A stretch of DNA of 64,000 bases, taken from the NCBI GenBank assembly GCA_964490975.1, contig CAZBEQ010000001.1, positions 87,768 through 151,767 of the forward strand, read 5' to 3'. The notes under the pieces are model-generated. The model saw only the letters and a list, made by a program, of their open reading frames with translations. It did not search any database and was not told where the DNA came from. Positions 53,495 through 62,543 of this stretch are shown here, one piece after another. The translations under genes and the position numbers were made by a program. The stretch comes from DTU013 sp964490975 (GTDB lineage: Bacteria; Bacillota; Clostridia; Acetivibrionales; DTU013). Position 1 is the stretch's first letter, and every line of letters begins with the position of its first letter.

Positions 53495-53919
53495 AAATAG
53501 GTAATAATTACGTACTGAAGTACACTATATATTGGAATAGAATACTTAAAAATGTATCAGCATGTTTTCATTATAGATGTTCGGACAACCCCTTGTCAAT
53601 GCCGTTATTAGTCTGATTAAAAGATTTTCCTGACAAATTTCCCATTGGGAAATCATTTGTATCAGGCGGAAGTACTGCAGCTCTTTGATAGGATGTTTTA
53701 CTTTGACATTAGTTAAGCAATGTAGTATACTGATTATTGTGGGTCAACACCGTTTATAAAATTCCAGTTTTGCTGATTTTTTGAAGATCAATTAATAAAT
53801 TTCATTGATCGTTTCGTACAAAGAGGTGATTCCTTTTAATTTACTGAAACGATATCAACTAACTAAAGACAAATCACAGATGAGAGTATAACTACTTTTA
53901 TTCATTTGGAGGATTTGTT
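53495..53919. other. Long divergent intergenic region before the CarD-like gene
   Basis: 425 bp without a gene. It holds the palindrome ATTTCCCATTGGGAAAT (53637-53653), a consensus promoter (53703-53731) and a ~180-nt untranslated leader with a GATCAAT/ATTGATC inverted pair near 53788-53812. No riboswitch was recognised. Confidence 0.6.
53703..53731 (+). promoter_or_regulatory. Sigma-A promoter of the CarD-like gene
   Basis: TTGACA (53703-53708), 17-bp spacer, TATACT (53726-53731). Transcription would begin near 53738, leaving a leader of about 180 nt before the ATG at 53920. Confidence 0.85.
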
Positions 53920-54399
53920 ATGTATAGTATTGGCGACAAGATCGTTTATCCAATGCACGGGGCCGGGGTTATCGAATCAATAGAAGAAAGAGAGATACTT
54001 GGCTGCAAGCAAGATTATTATGTCCTAAAGATGCCTGTAGGAGATATGAAGGTCATGATACCGACCCATAACGTGGAAGGTATAGGTATCAGAGATGTGA
54101 TCGAAAGCTGTGATGTGGACAAGGTATATGAGATCCTCCAGGATCATAGTATAAATGTCACAAACAATTGGAATAAGCGTTATCGTGAGAATATGACAAA
54201 AATAAAAAGCGGCAATATATATGAAGTTGCAGATGTAGTCAGGATCCTCATTAAAAGGGACAGGGAAAAAGGCTTGTCCACCGGTGAGAAAAAGATGCTG
54301 AACAGTGCCAGACAGATACTTGTAAGTGAATTGGTGCTGGCTGAGGATCAGGAGCAAATGGAAATTGAATCTGCTATAAATGATTTTCTGAATGATTAG
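53920..54399 (+). CDS. CarD/CdnL-family RNA polymerase-binding regulator
   Basis: 159 residues. N-terminal RID/Tudor-like domain (1-60): YSIGDKIVYPMHGAGVIESIEER and DYYVLKMPVGDMKVMIP, which binds the RNA polymerase beta subunit. The helical C-terminal domain (~65-159) has WNKRYRENMTKIKSGN and DREKGLSTGEKKMLNSARQIL, typical of CarD. It should stabilise open promoter complexes, especially at rRNA promoters. GGAGG precedes the ATG. It leads into the PIN/TRAM gene 64 nt downstream. Confidence 0.94.
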   Translation: MYSIGDKIVYPMHGAGVIESIEEREILGCKQDYYVLKMPVGDMKVMIPTHNVEGIGIRDVIESCDVDKVYEILQDHSINVTNNWNKRYRENMTKIKSGNIYEVADVVRILIKRDREKGLSTGEKKMLNSARQILVSELVLAEDQEQMEIESAINDFLND

Positions 54400-54463
54400 G
54401 CAAAGCGTGCCTGCAAGATATATGAAATGATAAAATAATTAATTATCGAGGGAGTTAGATAAT

Positions 54464-55543
54464 GTGTTGAACAATATTATTAAATTCTCTTTTGCAACAG
54501 TAGGGTGTGTCACAGGGATCACACTCACAAGGACTTTTTTTACATACCAGCTTACCGGGATGTCACCGGAGTTGAAAACGCTGATTTTTTTAGTGGTCGC
54601 TGTTGCTCTTGCGGTTGTTTTTTATATGGCCAGCGGTAAATTGATAGAAGTAGTAATGGATGCTCTGGACAGGATGGAATTGCTTCTCCAGAGACTTACG
54701 CTCTATGAACTTATCGTCAGCTCTATTGGCCTGATTGTAGGACTTGTTATTGCAAATCTTGTTACTATACCAATAAAAGACATTGACATAATAGGAACGC
54801 CTTTTTCTATTACCGCAAACATTCTTTTCAGTTGCCTGGGCATAGCTGTCGCAACCGGGAAAAAGAATGAAAATCTGCTGGATTCTATCAAGGGAAAGCC
54901 TTCAGGTACCGCGAGCATTGGGAAAAGCAGTTGTGAACCAAAGATATTGGATACAAGCGTTATAATAGACGGACGTATAGTTGATATCTGCAGGAGCGGT
55001 TTTATAGAGGGCGAGTTGGTGGTGCCCAGCTTTGTGCTTGATGAACTCAGACACATCGCGGACTCTCAGGATCCATTGAAGCGGAACAGAGGAAGACGGG
55101 GCCTTGACGTTTTGAATGTGATCCAGAAGGATATTAAGTTTCCGACAAGGATCGAAAATCAGGAAGTGAATTCGGATTCCGAAGTGGACGGTGCTCTGCT
55201 TAAATTGACCCAGAAACTCGGCGGAAAGGTTCTGACAATAGATTTTAACCTCAACAAGGTAGCTAATTTCCAGGGAGTGTCGGTCCTCAACATAAATGAG
55301 TTGGCTAATGCTCTCAAGCCGATTGCGCTGCCCGGCGAGGAGATGACCGTCCAGGTCGTCAAAGACGGGAAGGAGACTGGCCAGGGCGTGGCTTATCTTG
55401 ATGATGGGACGATGATCGTTATAGATGGAGGACGCAGGCACATAGGAGAGAGCCTTAACGTGACAGTCACAAGCATTCTTCAGACAGCTGCCGGCCGCAT
55501 GATTTTTGCCAAGCCAAAGTATTCTATTGAGAGAGTGATATGA
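54464..55543 (+). CDS. Membrane PIN/TRAM-domain protein (YacL-like)
   Basis: 359 residues. Four N-terminal membrane helices (~5-125), a PIN nuclease-like domain (~165-285) with acidic residues in ILDTSVIIDGR, VLDELRHIAD, SEVDGALLKL and LTIDFNLNKVA, then a TRAM RNA-binding domain (~295-355). Homologous to Bacillus YacL; a membrane-linked RNase or RNA binder is inferred. GTG start after GAGGGAG. Part of the conserved block leading to ispD. Confidence 0.93.
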   Translation: MLNNIIKFSFATVGCVTGITLTRTFFTYQLTGMSPELKTLIFLVVAVALAVVFYMASGKLIEVVMDALDRMELLLQRLTLYELIVSSIGLIVGLVIANLVTIPIKDIDIIGTPFSITANILFSCLGIAVATGKKNENLLDSIKGKPSGTASIGKSSCEPKILDTSVIIDGRIVDICRSGFIEGELVVPSFVLDELRHIADSQDPLKRNRGRRGLDVLNVIQKDIKFPTRIENQEVNSDSEVDGALLKLTQKLGGKVLTIDFNLNKVANFQGVSVLNINELANALKPIALPGEEMTVQVVKDGKETGQGVAYLDDGTMIVIDGGRRHIGESLNVTVTSILQTAAGRMIFAKPKYSIERVI

Positions 55544-55601
55544 TCGGGTTGTTGTAAGGACGGCACTTGGTTCGTATAATATAATTAAATATTATTAAAA
55601 G

Positions 55602-55627
55602 AAGCGGGGTCTATGGCTCCGCTTTTT
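55602..55627 (+). terminator. Intrinsic terminator after the PIN/TRAM gene
   Basis: AAGCGGGG (55602-55609) pairs with CTCCGCTT (55617-55624), with one G-T pair, followed by TTT. Confidence 0.85.
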
Positions 55628-55654
55628 GTGTGCAGACTTCACAAACACTCCATC

Positions 55655-55693
55655 CAGAACTGTCCCCCATAACTCTTTTACAGAACTGTCCCC
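55655..55693. repeat. Paired CAGAACTGTCCCC repeats
   Basis: CAGAACTGTCCCCC (55655-55668) and CAGAACTGTCCCC (55681-55693), direct copies of the same family found after clpC (47758) and at the right window end. Confidence 0.85.
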
Positions 55694-55776
55694 GTTATGA
55701 TAGAATGTCTATTGTTCACATGGTTATATTACAATTTCCAGAAATATTGGACTAAATAAACAGGAGTGCTTTTAGA

Positions 55777-56481
55777 ATGAGTGATTTCATAAAGACCACT
55801 GCGGTTATTGCGGCAGCAGGCAAAGGAAAGAGAATGGGGCTCGATATGAACAAACAGTATATCGGGGTTCTTGGCAAGCCTATTCTGGCAAGGACTATAC
55901 AAAGGTTTGAAGAATGTGATCGCATCAATGAAATAGTGATTGTAGCAAACGAGAACGAAATAGAGTACTGCAAAGAGAATATCATTGGGAAATATGACTT
56001 CAAAAAAGTCAGGGCTGTTGTACCAGGAGGAGAAACCAGGCAACAGTCGGTTTTCAACGGGCTTAGCCGCGTGTCTGCAGACTGCGGGATAGTTTTGATA
56101 CATGACGGGGCCAGACCTTTTATAGATAATGACAGTATAATGGCATGTATAAATGCTGCCTCCTCATATGGAGCCGCATGTGCCGCTGTACCTGTGAAGG
56201 ATACGATAAAGCTGGCCGATACAGATGGCTTTGTAAGCAGGACTGCGGACAGAAGTGCTCTTTGGCAGATACAGACACCACAGGCGTTTGAGTACGGGCT
56301 GATAATGGATGCTCATCGCAGGGCTTTGGGCGAAGGCTTTGACGGTACTGATGATGCAATGCTTGCAGAGAGATCCGGGTATAAGGTGAAGCTTGTCATG
56401 TGCGATTATTACAATATCAAGATAACGACAGGAGAGGATCTGATTTTTGCTGAAGCCATATGCAGGATGCGCGACCGTTAA
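55777..56481 (+). CDS. ispD: 2-C-methyl-D-erythritol 4-phosphate cytidylyltransferase
   Basis: 234 residues. Motifs: VIAAAGKGKRMGLDMNKQYI (nucleotide binding), GGETRQQSVFNGL, IHDGARPFI, PVKDTIK, QTPQAF and DDAMLAERSGYKVKLV. It adds CMP to methylerythritol phosphate in the MEP isoprenoid route. The partner ispF is not adjacent: an ABC exporter intervenes and ispF is on the other strand. Confidence 0.96.
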   Translation: MSDFIKTTAVIAAAGKGKRMGLDMNKQYIGVLGKPILARTIQRFEECDRINEIVIVANENEIEYCKENIIGKYDFKKVRAVVPGGETRQQSVFNGLSRVSADCGIVLIHDGARPFIDNDSIMACINAASSYGAACAAVPVKDTIKLADTDGFVSRTADRSALWQIQTPQAFEYGLIMDAHRRALGEGFDGTDDAMLAERSGYKVKLVMCDYYNIKITTGEDLIFAEAICRMRDR

Positions 56482-56584
56482 GATTAATATCTGCCCGGAT
56501 CAGCACCTGGCCGGATCAACACCTGACTGTGAACATTTTTGTATCTGAGCCCCACTATACATTGATAAAGGAGTGATAAACCTG

Positions 56585-57307
56585 ATGGTAGAAGTAATTG
56601 AGCTTGAGAAGAAGTTCGGGCAATTTACGGCAGTTGACAAGATTAGCTTTTCGGTAAAAAAGGGAGAGATTTTCGGCTTACTTGGAGAAAACGGCGCAGG
56701 TAAAACTACCACGCTGAGGATGCTTTCAACGATGCTTTGCCCAACATCAGGCCGGGCAGTTCTCAAGGAGTATGACACGCAAAAGGAGCCGGAGAAGGTA
56801 CGTACTCACATTGGGATACTCTTTGGCGGCGAGACCGGGTTATATGACAGGCTGACTGCAGCAGAGAATATTGCCTACTTTGGTGAACTGAACGGTATGA
56901 CCAAAGCAGCAATCAAGGAACGTACCAGGTATCTTGCAGAGGCTTTCGGCATGCAGGAATTTATGGATAAGAAAGCCTCTAAGCTTTCAAAAGGAATGAA
57001 ACAAAAAGCAGCCTTCGCGCGTTCCATCATACATAACCCCGATATAATGCTTTTCGATGAACCAACCTCAGGACTTGATGTAACTGCGACCCGTGACGTG
57101 CAGGATTTCATACTGGGCTGTAAAGCTGAGGGGAAAACCATTATTTTTTCAAGCCATACAATGAGTGAAGTTGATAAGCTTTGCGACCGTATTGGCATAA
57201 TCCACAAGGGACGGCTTGTAGAATGCGGTTCGGTTGAAGAATTGAAAAAGAAATATGAAGACGACGACCTGGAAGAAATATTCGTCAGATTGGTAGGTGC
57301 AAAATGA
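56585..57307 (+). CDS. ABC exporter ATPase (NatA-like)
   Basis: 240 residues. Walker A GENGAGKTTTLRML, signature LSKGMKQKAAFARSI, Walker B IMLFDEPTSGLDV, and H-loop SSHTMSE. The ATG at 56585 is used because the GTG at 56573 overlaps AAGGAG. It overlaps the permease gene by 4 nt (ATGA). NatA-like transporters export Na+ or small molecules; here the substrate is unknown. Confidence 0.92.
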   Translation: MVEVIELEKKFGQFTAVDKISFSVKKGEIFGLLGENGAGKTTTLRMLSTMLCPTSGRAVLKEYDTQKEPEKVRTHIGILFGGETGLYDRLTAAENIAYFGELNGMTKAAIKERTRYLAEAFGMQEFMDKKASKLSKGMKQKAAFARSIIHNPDIMLFDEPTSGLDVTATRDVQDFILGCKAEGKTIIFSSHTMSEVDKLCDRIGIIHKGRLVECGSVEELKKKYEDDDLEEIFVRLVGAK

Positions 57308-58518
57308 GACTCAAACATGTTATGATCGTTTTCAAAAAAGAGGTCAAGGATCTGATACGTGACCGAAGGACTATCATATCCAGTATATTGCTGCCAATGC
57401 TTCTGATACCGCTGCTCAATATAGTTATGGGCGGAAGTATGCAGAATTTTGAGAAGGATATCAATGAAAATGTCATAATTGCCCTGTCCCAGGAATCAAA
57501 TACCCCGGAAATAAATGAATTGCTCAAGGATAAGATCCTGAGTAAAAATGAAAACATTGAACTTATAGATACAGAGGATCCGCTAAAGGCTCTTGAAAAT
57601 GACGAGATCAGGTGTATTGTTGACTTCGAAAGCGGGTATGCAGAGAAGCTGAAGGATGGCAAACCCGTTAAAATAACGCTGCAGTATGATGAGTCCAAGA
57701 CTAAGTCAATGACAGCTGCAGATATAGTTTCCGAAGCAATCGATGAATTTCAAACTGAACTAGTCAATGAGAGGCTAGTGGCTTTGGGAATCGATGTGGA
57801 AATACTGCAACCATTTGAAATCCAACGAAATAATGTAGCGCCCAATCAAAAAGGTAACAACATGATGCTCGAAATGATGCTGCCGCTTATGATTTCAATG
57901 CTGGTATCCATTGGCGGTATACCTGCCGCTACTGATCTTGTTGCCGGCGAGAAGGAGCATAATACCTTTGAACCGCTGCTTACAACAATGCCGGACAGAG
58001 GATCGCTGCTGCTTGGAAAATATTTTGCTGTAACGCTATTTTCATTTGTGAGCGTAATTGCAATTCTGGCAGGTTTGATTTTTGGATATTTGATCAATCC
58101 CAACTCGCTTACGATGGGAGTCGACGCGCAGGTATACGGCTACGATATCGACCCTCTTGCTGTAGTGCTGGCATTGATAATAACAATTGCGCTCGGGATG
58201 ACATTTTCCGGCATACAGATCGCACTGAGCACTATTGCCAAGTCGTATAAGGAGGCTCAGACATACCTTTCCTTCCTTATGCTTGGTGCAATGGTGCCGG
58301 CATATGCTACGATGTTTATGCAGGCAAGCGATATTTCTCCGGTCATGTTTGCAATGCCGGTTTTGAATACTATTGCTGCCTTTAAGATGATAATGGGAGG
58401 TAATATTATTTACGGCAACCTTATCATTGCGCTTGTGACCTCGGTAATATTTGTTGCGCTGACGCTTTGGTTTGCAGCATCTATCTTCAAAAAGGAAAAG
58501 GTGATGTTCAGAAGCTAA
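57304..58518 (+). CDS. ABC exporter permease (NatB-like)
   Basis: 404 residues. One N-terminal helix (RTIISSILLPMLLIPLLNIVMG), a large extracytoplasmic domain (~45-185), and five C-terminal helices starting at LPLMISMLVSIGGIPAATDLVAGEKEHNTFEPLLTT, the ABC-2/NatB signature. Partner of the ATPase just upstream. The pair separates ispD from ispF. Confidence 0.92.
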   Translation: MRLKHVMIVFKKEVKDLIRDRRTIISSILLPMLLIPLLNIVMGGSMQNFEKDINENVIIALSQESNTPEINELLKDKILSKNENIELIDTEDPLKALENDEIRCIVDFESGYAEKLKDGKPVKITLQYDESKTKSMTAADIVSEAIDEFQTELVNERLVALGIDVEILQPFEIQRNNVAPNQKGNNMMLEMMLPLMISMLVSIGGIPAATDLVAGEKEHNTFEPLLTTMPDRGSLLLGKYFAVTLFSFVSVIAILAGLIFGYLINPNSLTMGVDAQVYGYDIDPLAVVLALIITIALGMTFSGIQIALSTIAKSYKEAQTYLSFLMLGAMVPAYATMFMQASDISPVMFAMPVLNTIAAFKMIMGGNIIYGNLIIALVTSVIFVALTLWFAASIFKKEKVMFRS

Positions 58519-58541
58519 GCGGCAAGTATAAGAAAAAATTT

Positions 58542-58588
58542 AAAAGCTTTGCTCACGGGCTGCATTTGCGACCGGGAGCAAAGCTTTT
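58542..58588. terminator. Bidirectional terminator between natAB-like genes and ispF
   Basis: AAAAGCTTTGCTC (58542-58554) pairs perfectly with GAGCAAAGCTTTT (58576-58588); A-run before and T-run after make it usable from both sides. Confidence 0.88.
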
Positions 58589-58647
58589 GTAATGTGTAGA
58601 GTTTTGCTAAAACATGTCTAATTGTTATCAGTGTGAAAGGACTTAAG

Positions 58648-59118
58648 TTATATTACCGTTATTATACTTAGCACCTGAATTCCCAAGCCCTGGCCAAATT
58701 GTGTAAGGCCTTCGCCCGAGGTTGCGGTGATTCCGACACAATTTTCAGGTATCCCGAGAAGAACAGAGAGACTTTGCCGTATATCGGCTATCCTTGGTGA
58801 GATTTTTGGCCTTTTACATTCTATAGAAATTGACAGGTGTACTATCCTGTGTTCACCTAAATATTTGACAGCCTCGCGCAGGTATACACTGCTGTCCGTG
58901 ATTCCATGCCGGAGGCAAAGATCATCGCTTATGTCGCCCAGTATATTGACGCAGGTGACCCCTGAGATTGCGTTCGTAATGGAATGCAGTATTACATCGG
59001 CATCGCTATTGCCTTTAAGTGCCGGTTCATCTTCAAAAACTATACCCCCAAGTATCAGCTTTTTTTCTTTATCATCAAAGTCAAACCTATGACTATCCTG
59101 ACCAATGCCTACTTTCAT
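58648..59118 (-). CDS. ispF: 2-C-methyl-D-erythritol 2,4-cyclodiphosphate synthase, divergent
   Basis: 156 residues. Zinc ligands are kept: GIGQDSH (Asp8, His10) and DADVILHSI (His45), and the phosphate loop keeps its Glu in ATSGEGLTQFGQGLGI. Departures: the usual FPDTDP-KGADS loop reads ISDDLCLRHGITDSS, and the TTTEK motif reads TSGEG. It most likely closes the ring of the MEP intermediate, but is a divergent form. It lies on the minus strand facing the natAB-like genes, instead of directly after ispD. Confidence 0.85.
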   Translation of the reverse strand: MKVGIGQDSHRFDFDDKEKKLILGGIVFEDEPALKGNSDADVILHSITNAISGVTCVNILGDISDDLCLRHGITDSSVYLREAVKYLGEHRIVHLSISIECKRPKISPRIADIRQSLSVLLGIPENCVGITATSGEGLTQFGQGLGIQVLSIITVI

Positions 59119-59313
59119 GAGAAAACTCGCATTCCGCCCGATACCGGCCGTATTTGGTACTGTCCACAGTGCCTATTAAAATTATATTGCCACAGGGTTC
59201 TTTTGTCAAAGACTTATAAGGGACAGTTCTATCGCCCTACTAATCTACTTGCGACCATACTCGATATATCGGTCGAAGGTTTACTAGTGGCTGGGTGTAC
59301 CTCAATAAATCTG

Positions 59314-59343
59314 TTGACAGTTCTCAAACGAATGTATTATACT
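59314..59343 (+). promoter_or_regulatory. Sigma-A promoter of the proS T-box leader
   Basis: TTGACA (59314-59319), 18-bp spacer, TATACT (59338-59343). The leader of about 250 nt holds the T-box. The segment between ispF and this promoter (59119-59313) has no gene and contains one GGGACAGTTCT repeat at 59220-59230. Confidence 0.8.
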
Positions 59344-59369
59344 ACTTTTGAAATAATATATAGATAATG

Positions 59370-59564
59370 TCGATGACGGGAATGCGAAAGGCATCACCTT
59401 TCTTCCCACCCCTGAGATGCTTCCGATGAGGTTGCCGTATAAGCTGCGATAAAGGCCGGAGGATTCAGCTTTCTGCAAGGATTTGCTGAGTCTTTGAGTT
59501 GGGTTTTCCAATTTGGGTGGTACCGCGGAGTAGATTCGTCCCTGCATTTACAGGGGCGTTTTTT
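59370..59564 (+). promoter_or_regulatory. T-box riboswitch controlling proS
   Basis: The conserved T-box bulge TGGGTGGTACCGCGG is at 59514-59528. It is followed by a terminator, CGTCCCTG (59537-59544) with CAGGGGCG (59551-59558) and six T's. Stem I and II/III regions occupy 59370-59510. Uncharged tRNA-Pro should bind and favour the antiterminator. I could not fix the specifier codon by eye; a CCN proline codon is expected. Confidence 0.95.
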
Positions 59565-59601
59565 ATTTTATTAGAATTAAAAATATGAAGGAGCTGTTTT
59601 T

Positions 59602-61038
59602 ATGGCGCAGGACAAGAAATTCGTTGAAGAAATTACGTCGATGAACCAGGATTTCACACAGTGGTATACTGATGTGATAAAAAAAGCCGATCTGGTTGAT
59701 TATTCAAGCGTTAGAGGCTGTATGATCATCAGGCCCTACGGGTATGCAATCTGGGAATACATCCAGAAGGAACTTGACGGCAGGTTCAAGAAAACAGGGC
59801 ACGAGAATGTTTATATGCCTATGTTTATCCCCGAAAGCTTGCTGCAGAAGGAAAAGGATCATGTGGAGGGCTTCGCGCCTGAAGTTGCATGGGTGACTCA
59901 CGGCGGAAGTGAAAAACTGGCGGAAAAGCTTTGCGTCAGGCCAACATCCGAGACGCTGTTTTGCGACCATTATAAAAATATAGTGCACTCATACAGAGAT
60001 CTTCCGAAGCTTTACAACCAGTGGTGCTCTGTAGTCAGGTGGGAGAAGACGACCCGCCCGTTCCTAAGAACGCTGGAGTTCCTGTGGCAGGAGGGGCATA
60101 CCGCTCACGCTACTGCAGAGGAGGCCCAGGAGGAAACCATCAGGATGCTGAATGTCTATGCAGAATTCTGCGAAAATGTACTTGCTATACCGGTTGTTAA
60201 GGGACAGAAGACTGAGAAGGAAAAGTTTGCGGGTGCAAAGGCCACATATACCATTGAGTCTCTCATGCACAACGGTATTGCTCTGCAGTCCGGCACTTCC
60301 CACAATTTCGGCGATGGCTTTGCTAAAGCGTTTGAGATACAATATACCGACAGCGCAAACCAGCTCCAGTATGTTCACCAGACATCCTGGGGAATGACGA
60401 CCAGGCTGATAGGGGCTTTGATCATGGTACACGGAGATGACAGCGGGCTTGTGCTGCCTCCGAAGGTCGCGCCTGTGCAGGTTGTAGTTATACCGGTTTC
60501 ACAGCACAAGGAGGGTGTCCTTGAAAAAGCATCAGAGATCACCTCTAAGCTATCAGAAGTTGTAAGGGCAAAAATGGATGACAGTGAAAAGTCGCCAGGT
60601 TGGAAATTCAGCGAATATGAAATGAAGGGTGTGCCTGTCCGCCTTGAGATCGGGCCTAAGGATATCGAAAAGGGACAGGTCGTTCTCGTCAGAAGAGATA
60701 CCAGGGAAAAGATGTTTGTGCCCATCGATGAGCTGGAGACCACGATAGTCGAACTGCTTGACGCTATTCATCAGAATCTGCTTGAAAAAGCAACTAAACT
60801 GAGGAATGAGAAGACCTTCACCGCAGTTGAGCTTTCAGAATTCGAAGAGATCATCAATACGACACCGGGGTTCATTAAGGCTATGTGGTGCGGGGACAGA
60901 GCATGCGAAGATGCAATAAAGGAAAAGACAGGTGCAACTTCGCGCTGTATACCTTTTAATGAAGAGCCTGTGTCTGACAAATGTATTTGCTGCGGCAAGG
61001 AAGCAAAGACACTGGTGTACTGGGGCAGGGCATATTAA
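59602..61038 (+). CDS. proS: Prolyl-tRNA synthetase, archaeal/eukaryotic type
   Basis: 478 residues, the short ProRS without the editing (INS) domain. Class II motifs: RGCMIIRPYGYAIWEYIQ (motif 1 region), RPTSETLFCDHY and RWEKTTRPFLRTLEFLWQEGHTAHAT (motif 2), TSWGMTTRLIGALIMVHGDD (motif 3), anticodon-binding domain (~280-400) and the zinc-like C-terminal tail (WCGDRACE, CICCGKE, ending WGRAY). AAGGAG precedes the ATG. Controlled by the T-box leader. Confidence 0.97.
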   Translation: MAQDKKFVEEITSMNQDFTQWYTDVIKKADLVDYSSVRGCMIIRPYGYAIWEYIQKELDGRFKKTGHENVYMPMFIPESLLQKEKDHVEGFAPEVAWVTHGGSEKLAEKLCVRPTSETLFCDHYKNIVHSYRDLPKLYNQWCSVVRWEKTTRPFLRTLEFLWQEGHTAHATAEEAQEETIRMLNVYAEFCENVLAIPVVKGQKTEKEKFAGAKATYTIESLMHNGIALQSGTSHNFGDGFAKAFEIQYTDSANQLQYVHQTSWGMTTRLIGALIMVHGDDSGLVLPPKVAPVQVVVIPVSQHKEGVLEKASEITSKLSEVVRAKMDDSEKSPGWKFSEYEMKGVPVRLEIGPKDIEKGQVVLVRRDTREKMFVPIDELETTIVELLDAIHQNLLEKATKLRNEKTFTAVELSEFEEIINTTPGFIKAMWCGDRACEDAIKEKTGATSRCIPFNEEPVSDKCICCGKEAKTLVYWGRAY

Positions 61039-61062
61039 GGCTGATTAGTGTAACTGAATGAG

Positions 61063-61105
61063 GCCGGATTTCATATGTGTCATAAATGAGGTCCGGCTTT
61101 GCTTT
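61063..61105 (+). terminator. Terminator after proS
   Basis: GCCGGA (61063-61068) pairs with TCCGGC (61092-61097) with an inner TCA/TGA pairing, followed by TTTGCTTTTTG. Confidence 0.8.
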
Positions 61106-61153
61106 TTGTAGTGAAGGAAGTAAGTCACACTATTTTCTGAAGGGTGGATAATA

Positions 61154-61429
61154 ATGAGTGTCTTTGAAACCATTATGCTTTTATGTTTTGGACTTGCCTG
61201 GCCCGTTTCTATTTATAAATCGTATACCTCGAGGGAGACAAAAGGGAAAAGTGTTGTTTTTCTTTTTGTGGTCATAATAGGATATATGTCAGGTATTACT
61301 CATAAGCTTCTCTATAGCAGAGACTGGGTTGTATTTCTTTATATTCTGAATCTACTGATGGTATCGACGGATGCGTTGTTGTACTTCAGGAACAAAAGAT
61401 TCGAGGCCAGAAATAACTCAAAAAGCTAG
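61154..61429 (+). CDS. Small three-helix PQ-loop/SemiSWEET-like membrane protein
   Basis: 91 residues. Three membrane helices: ETIMLLCFGLAWPVSIY, SVVFLFVVIIGYMSGI, WVVFLYILNLLMVSTDALLYF. The first ends WPVSIYKSYTSRETKGKS, corresponding to the PQ-loop signature region in three-helix half-transporters, which form dimers and move small sugars. Basic tail. Single gene with its own ribosome site (AAGGGTGG). Substrate unknown. Confidence 0.75.
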   Translation: MSVFETIMLLCFGLAWPVSIYKSYTSRETKGKSVVFLFVVIIGYMSGITHKLLYSRDWVVFLYILNLLMVSTDALLYFRNKRFEARNNSKS

Positions 61430-61545
61430 TTGAAAAATTATTGCCAATTCGCCTTATAAATACATATAATTCAGAAATTTCTGTCAATACTATTATCAGT
61501 ATAAACAAAATATTTTTGTATTATGAGGCAATTGGAGGTAATAGT

Positions 61546-62322
61546 ATGAAAAGAAAGATTTTTGTGTTAGTAATCATGGCCGCATTGCTGATATCGGGTA
61601 CATGTTATGCAGCAGCTGCCGGAAGTAGCGGTAATAATGTGCAACTGGCTTTAGAGAAGACAGATAATGACGCTGCTGTTGTTAAAGTCAATGCACTGAA
61701 TCTGCGGGAAGGACCGTCTACAGATTATCCTTCCATATGCAAATTGGCGAAAGGCCAGAAACTTACGGTCATGGGCAAGCTCGGAGACTGGTATGCTGTC
61801 TATAACGCCGATACCGGAACCTTGGGAGCTGTTTTTGGCAAGTATGTTAGTGTTGGAAAGGATGATTCGATCGCTGTATCATCAAACGATGTAGTGGGTA
61901 TTAGCGGCGGGAATGCTGCATCCGATGTAAAAGCTGTTTTGTCAGAGGATGAGCAAAAGCTGCTGGAGCTTGTTAACAAGGCCCGTGAAGAAAAGGGACT
62001 TGAACCGCTTTCGGTTGATGATAATTTAATGAAGGTGGCTAGGACAAAAGCGAAGGACATGATAGAGAATAATTATTTTTCTCATCAATCTCCTACTTAT
62101 GGCTCACCGTTCGATATGATGAGGCAGTTTGAAAACTCCTTTAAATCAGCGGGTGAGAATATTGCCGGCAACAAGACAGTGGAAGGCGCATTTAAAGCCT
62201 GGATGTCTTCGGATACACATAAGAAGAATATCCTGAACTCAGGGTTCAAAGTGACTGGAATTGGTATCGAAAGCAGTGCAACCTATGGGAAAATACTGGT
62301 TCAGCAGTTTATTGGGAGGTAG
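61546..62322 (+). CDS. Secreted SH3b-CAP domain protein
   Basis: 258 residues from ATG 61546 after GGAGG (the frame's first ATG at 61441 has no such site). Signal peptide 1-~25 (VLVIMAALLISGTCYAAAA). Bacterial SH3 domain (~45-105: KVNALNLREGPSTDYPSICKL, VMGKLGDWYAVYN), then a CAP/SCP domain (~135-258): LLELVNKAREEKGLEPL, ARTKAKDMIENNYFSHQSPTYGSPFDMM and AGENIAGNKTVEGAFKAWMSSDTHKKNIL, with the CAP His/Glu residues. Likely a cell-wall-associated protein of unclear activity. Confidence 0.92.
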   Translation: MKRKIFVLVIMAALLISGTCYAAAAGSSGNNVQLALEKTDNDAAVVKVNALNLREGPSTDYPSICKLAKGQKLTVMGKLGDWYAVYNADTGTLGAVFGKYVSVGKDDSIAVSSNDVVGISGGNAASDVKAVLSEDEQKLLELVNKAREEKGLEPLSVDDNLMKVARTKAKDMIENNYFSHQSPTYGSPFDMMRQFENSFKSAGENIAGNKTVEGAFKAWMSSDTHKKNILNSGFKVTGIGIESSATYGKILVQQFIGR

Positions 62323-62446
62323 CCCTGAAATTAATAGAGAGTAGGTTTATTGGAAGACAGCGGTATTTATTTTCGTATGACATCGGCCTAATGGATGGGT
62401 AAAAGTCCATGCCGTATTGCCAACCGTCAATTATTACTGTGCATGA

Positions 62447-62487
62447 TAAGCGGTTTGCCTGTGATCAGGCGCCGCTTACTTATTTTT
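62447..62487 (+). terminator. Terminator after the CAP-domain gene
   Basis: TAAGCGG (62447-62453) pairs with CCGCTTA (62472-62478), with GCCTG/CAGGC extending the stem, then CTTATTTTT. The ~120 nt between the stop and this stem show no recognised element. Confidence 0.85.
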
Positions 62488-62543
62488 CAGACAGTTATCC
62501 GGGTAATTATTCATGCAATGATTCAGACAGATATATCTATAGA

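Noticed and set aside
62330..62450. Possible riboswitch between the CAP-domain and RluD-type genes
   Set aside because: Some GC-rich words recalled GEMM c-di-GMP aptamers, but the conserved core was not found and the segment lies downstream of both genes.
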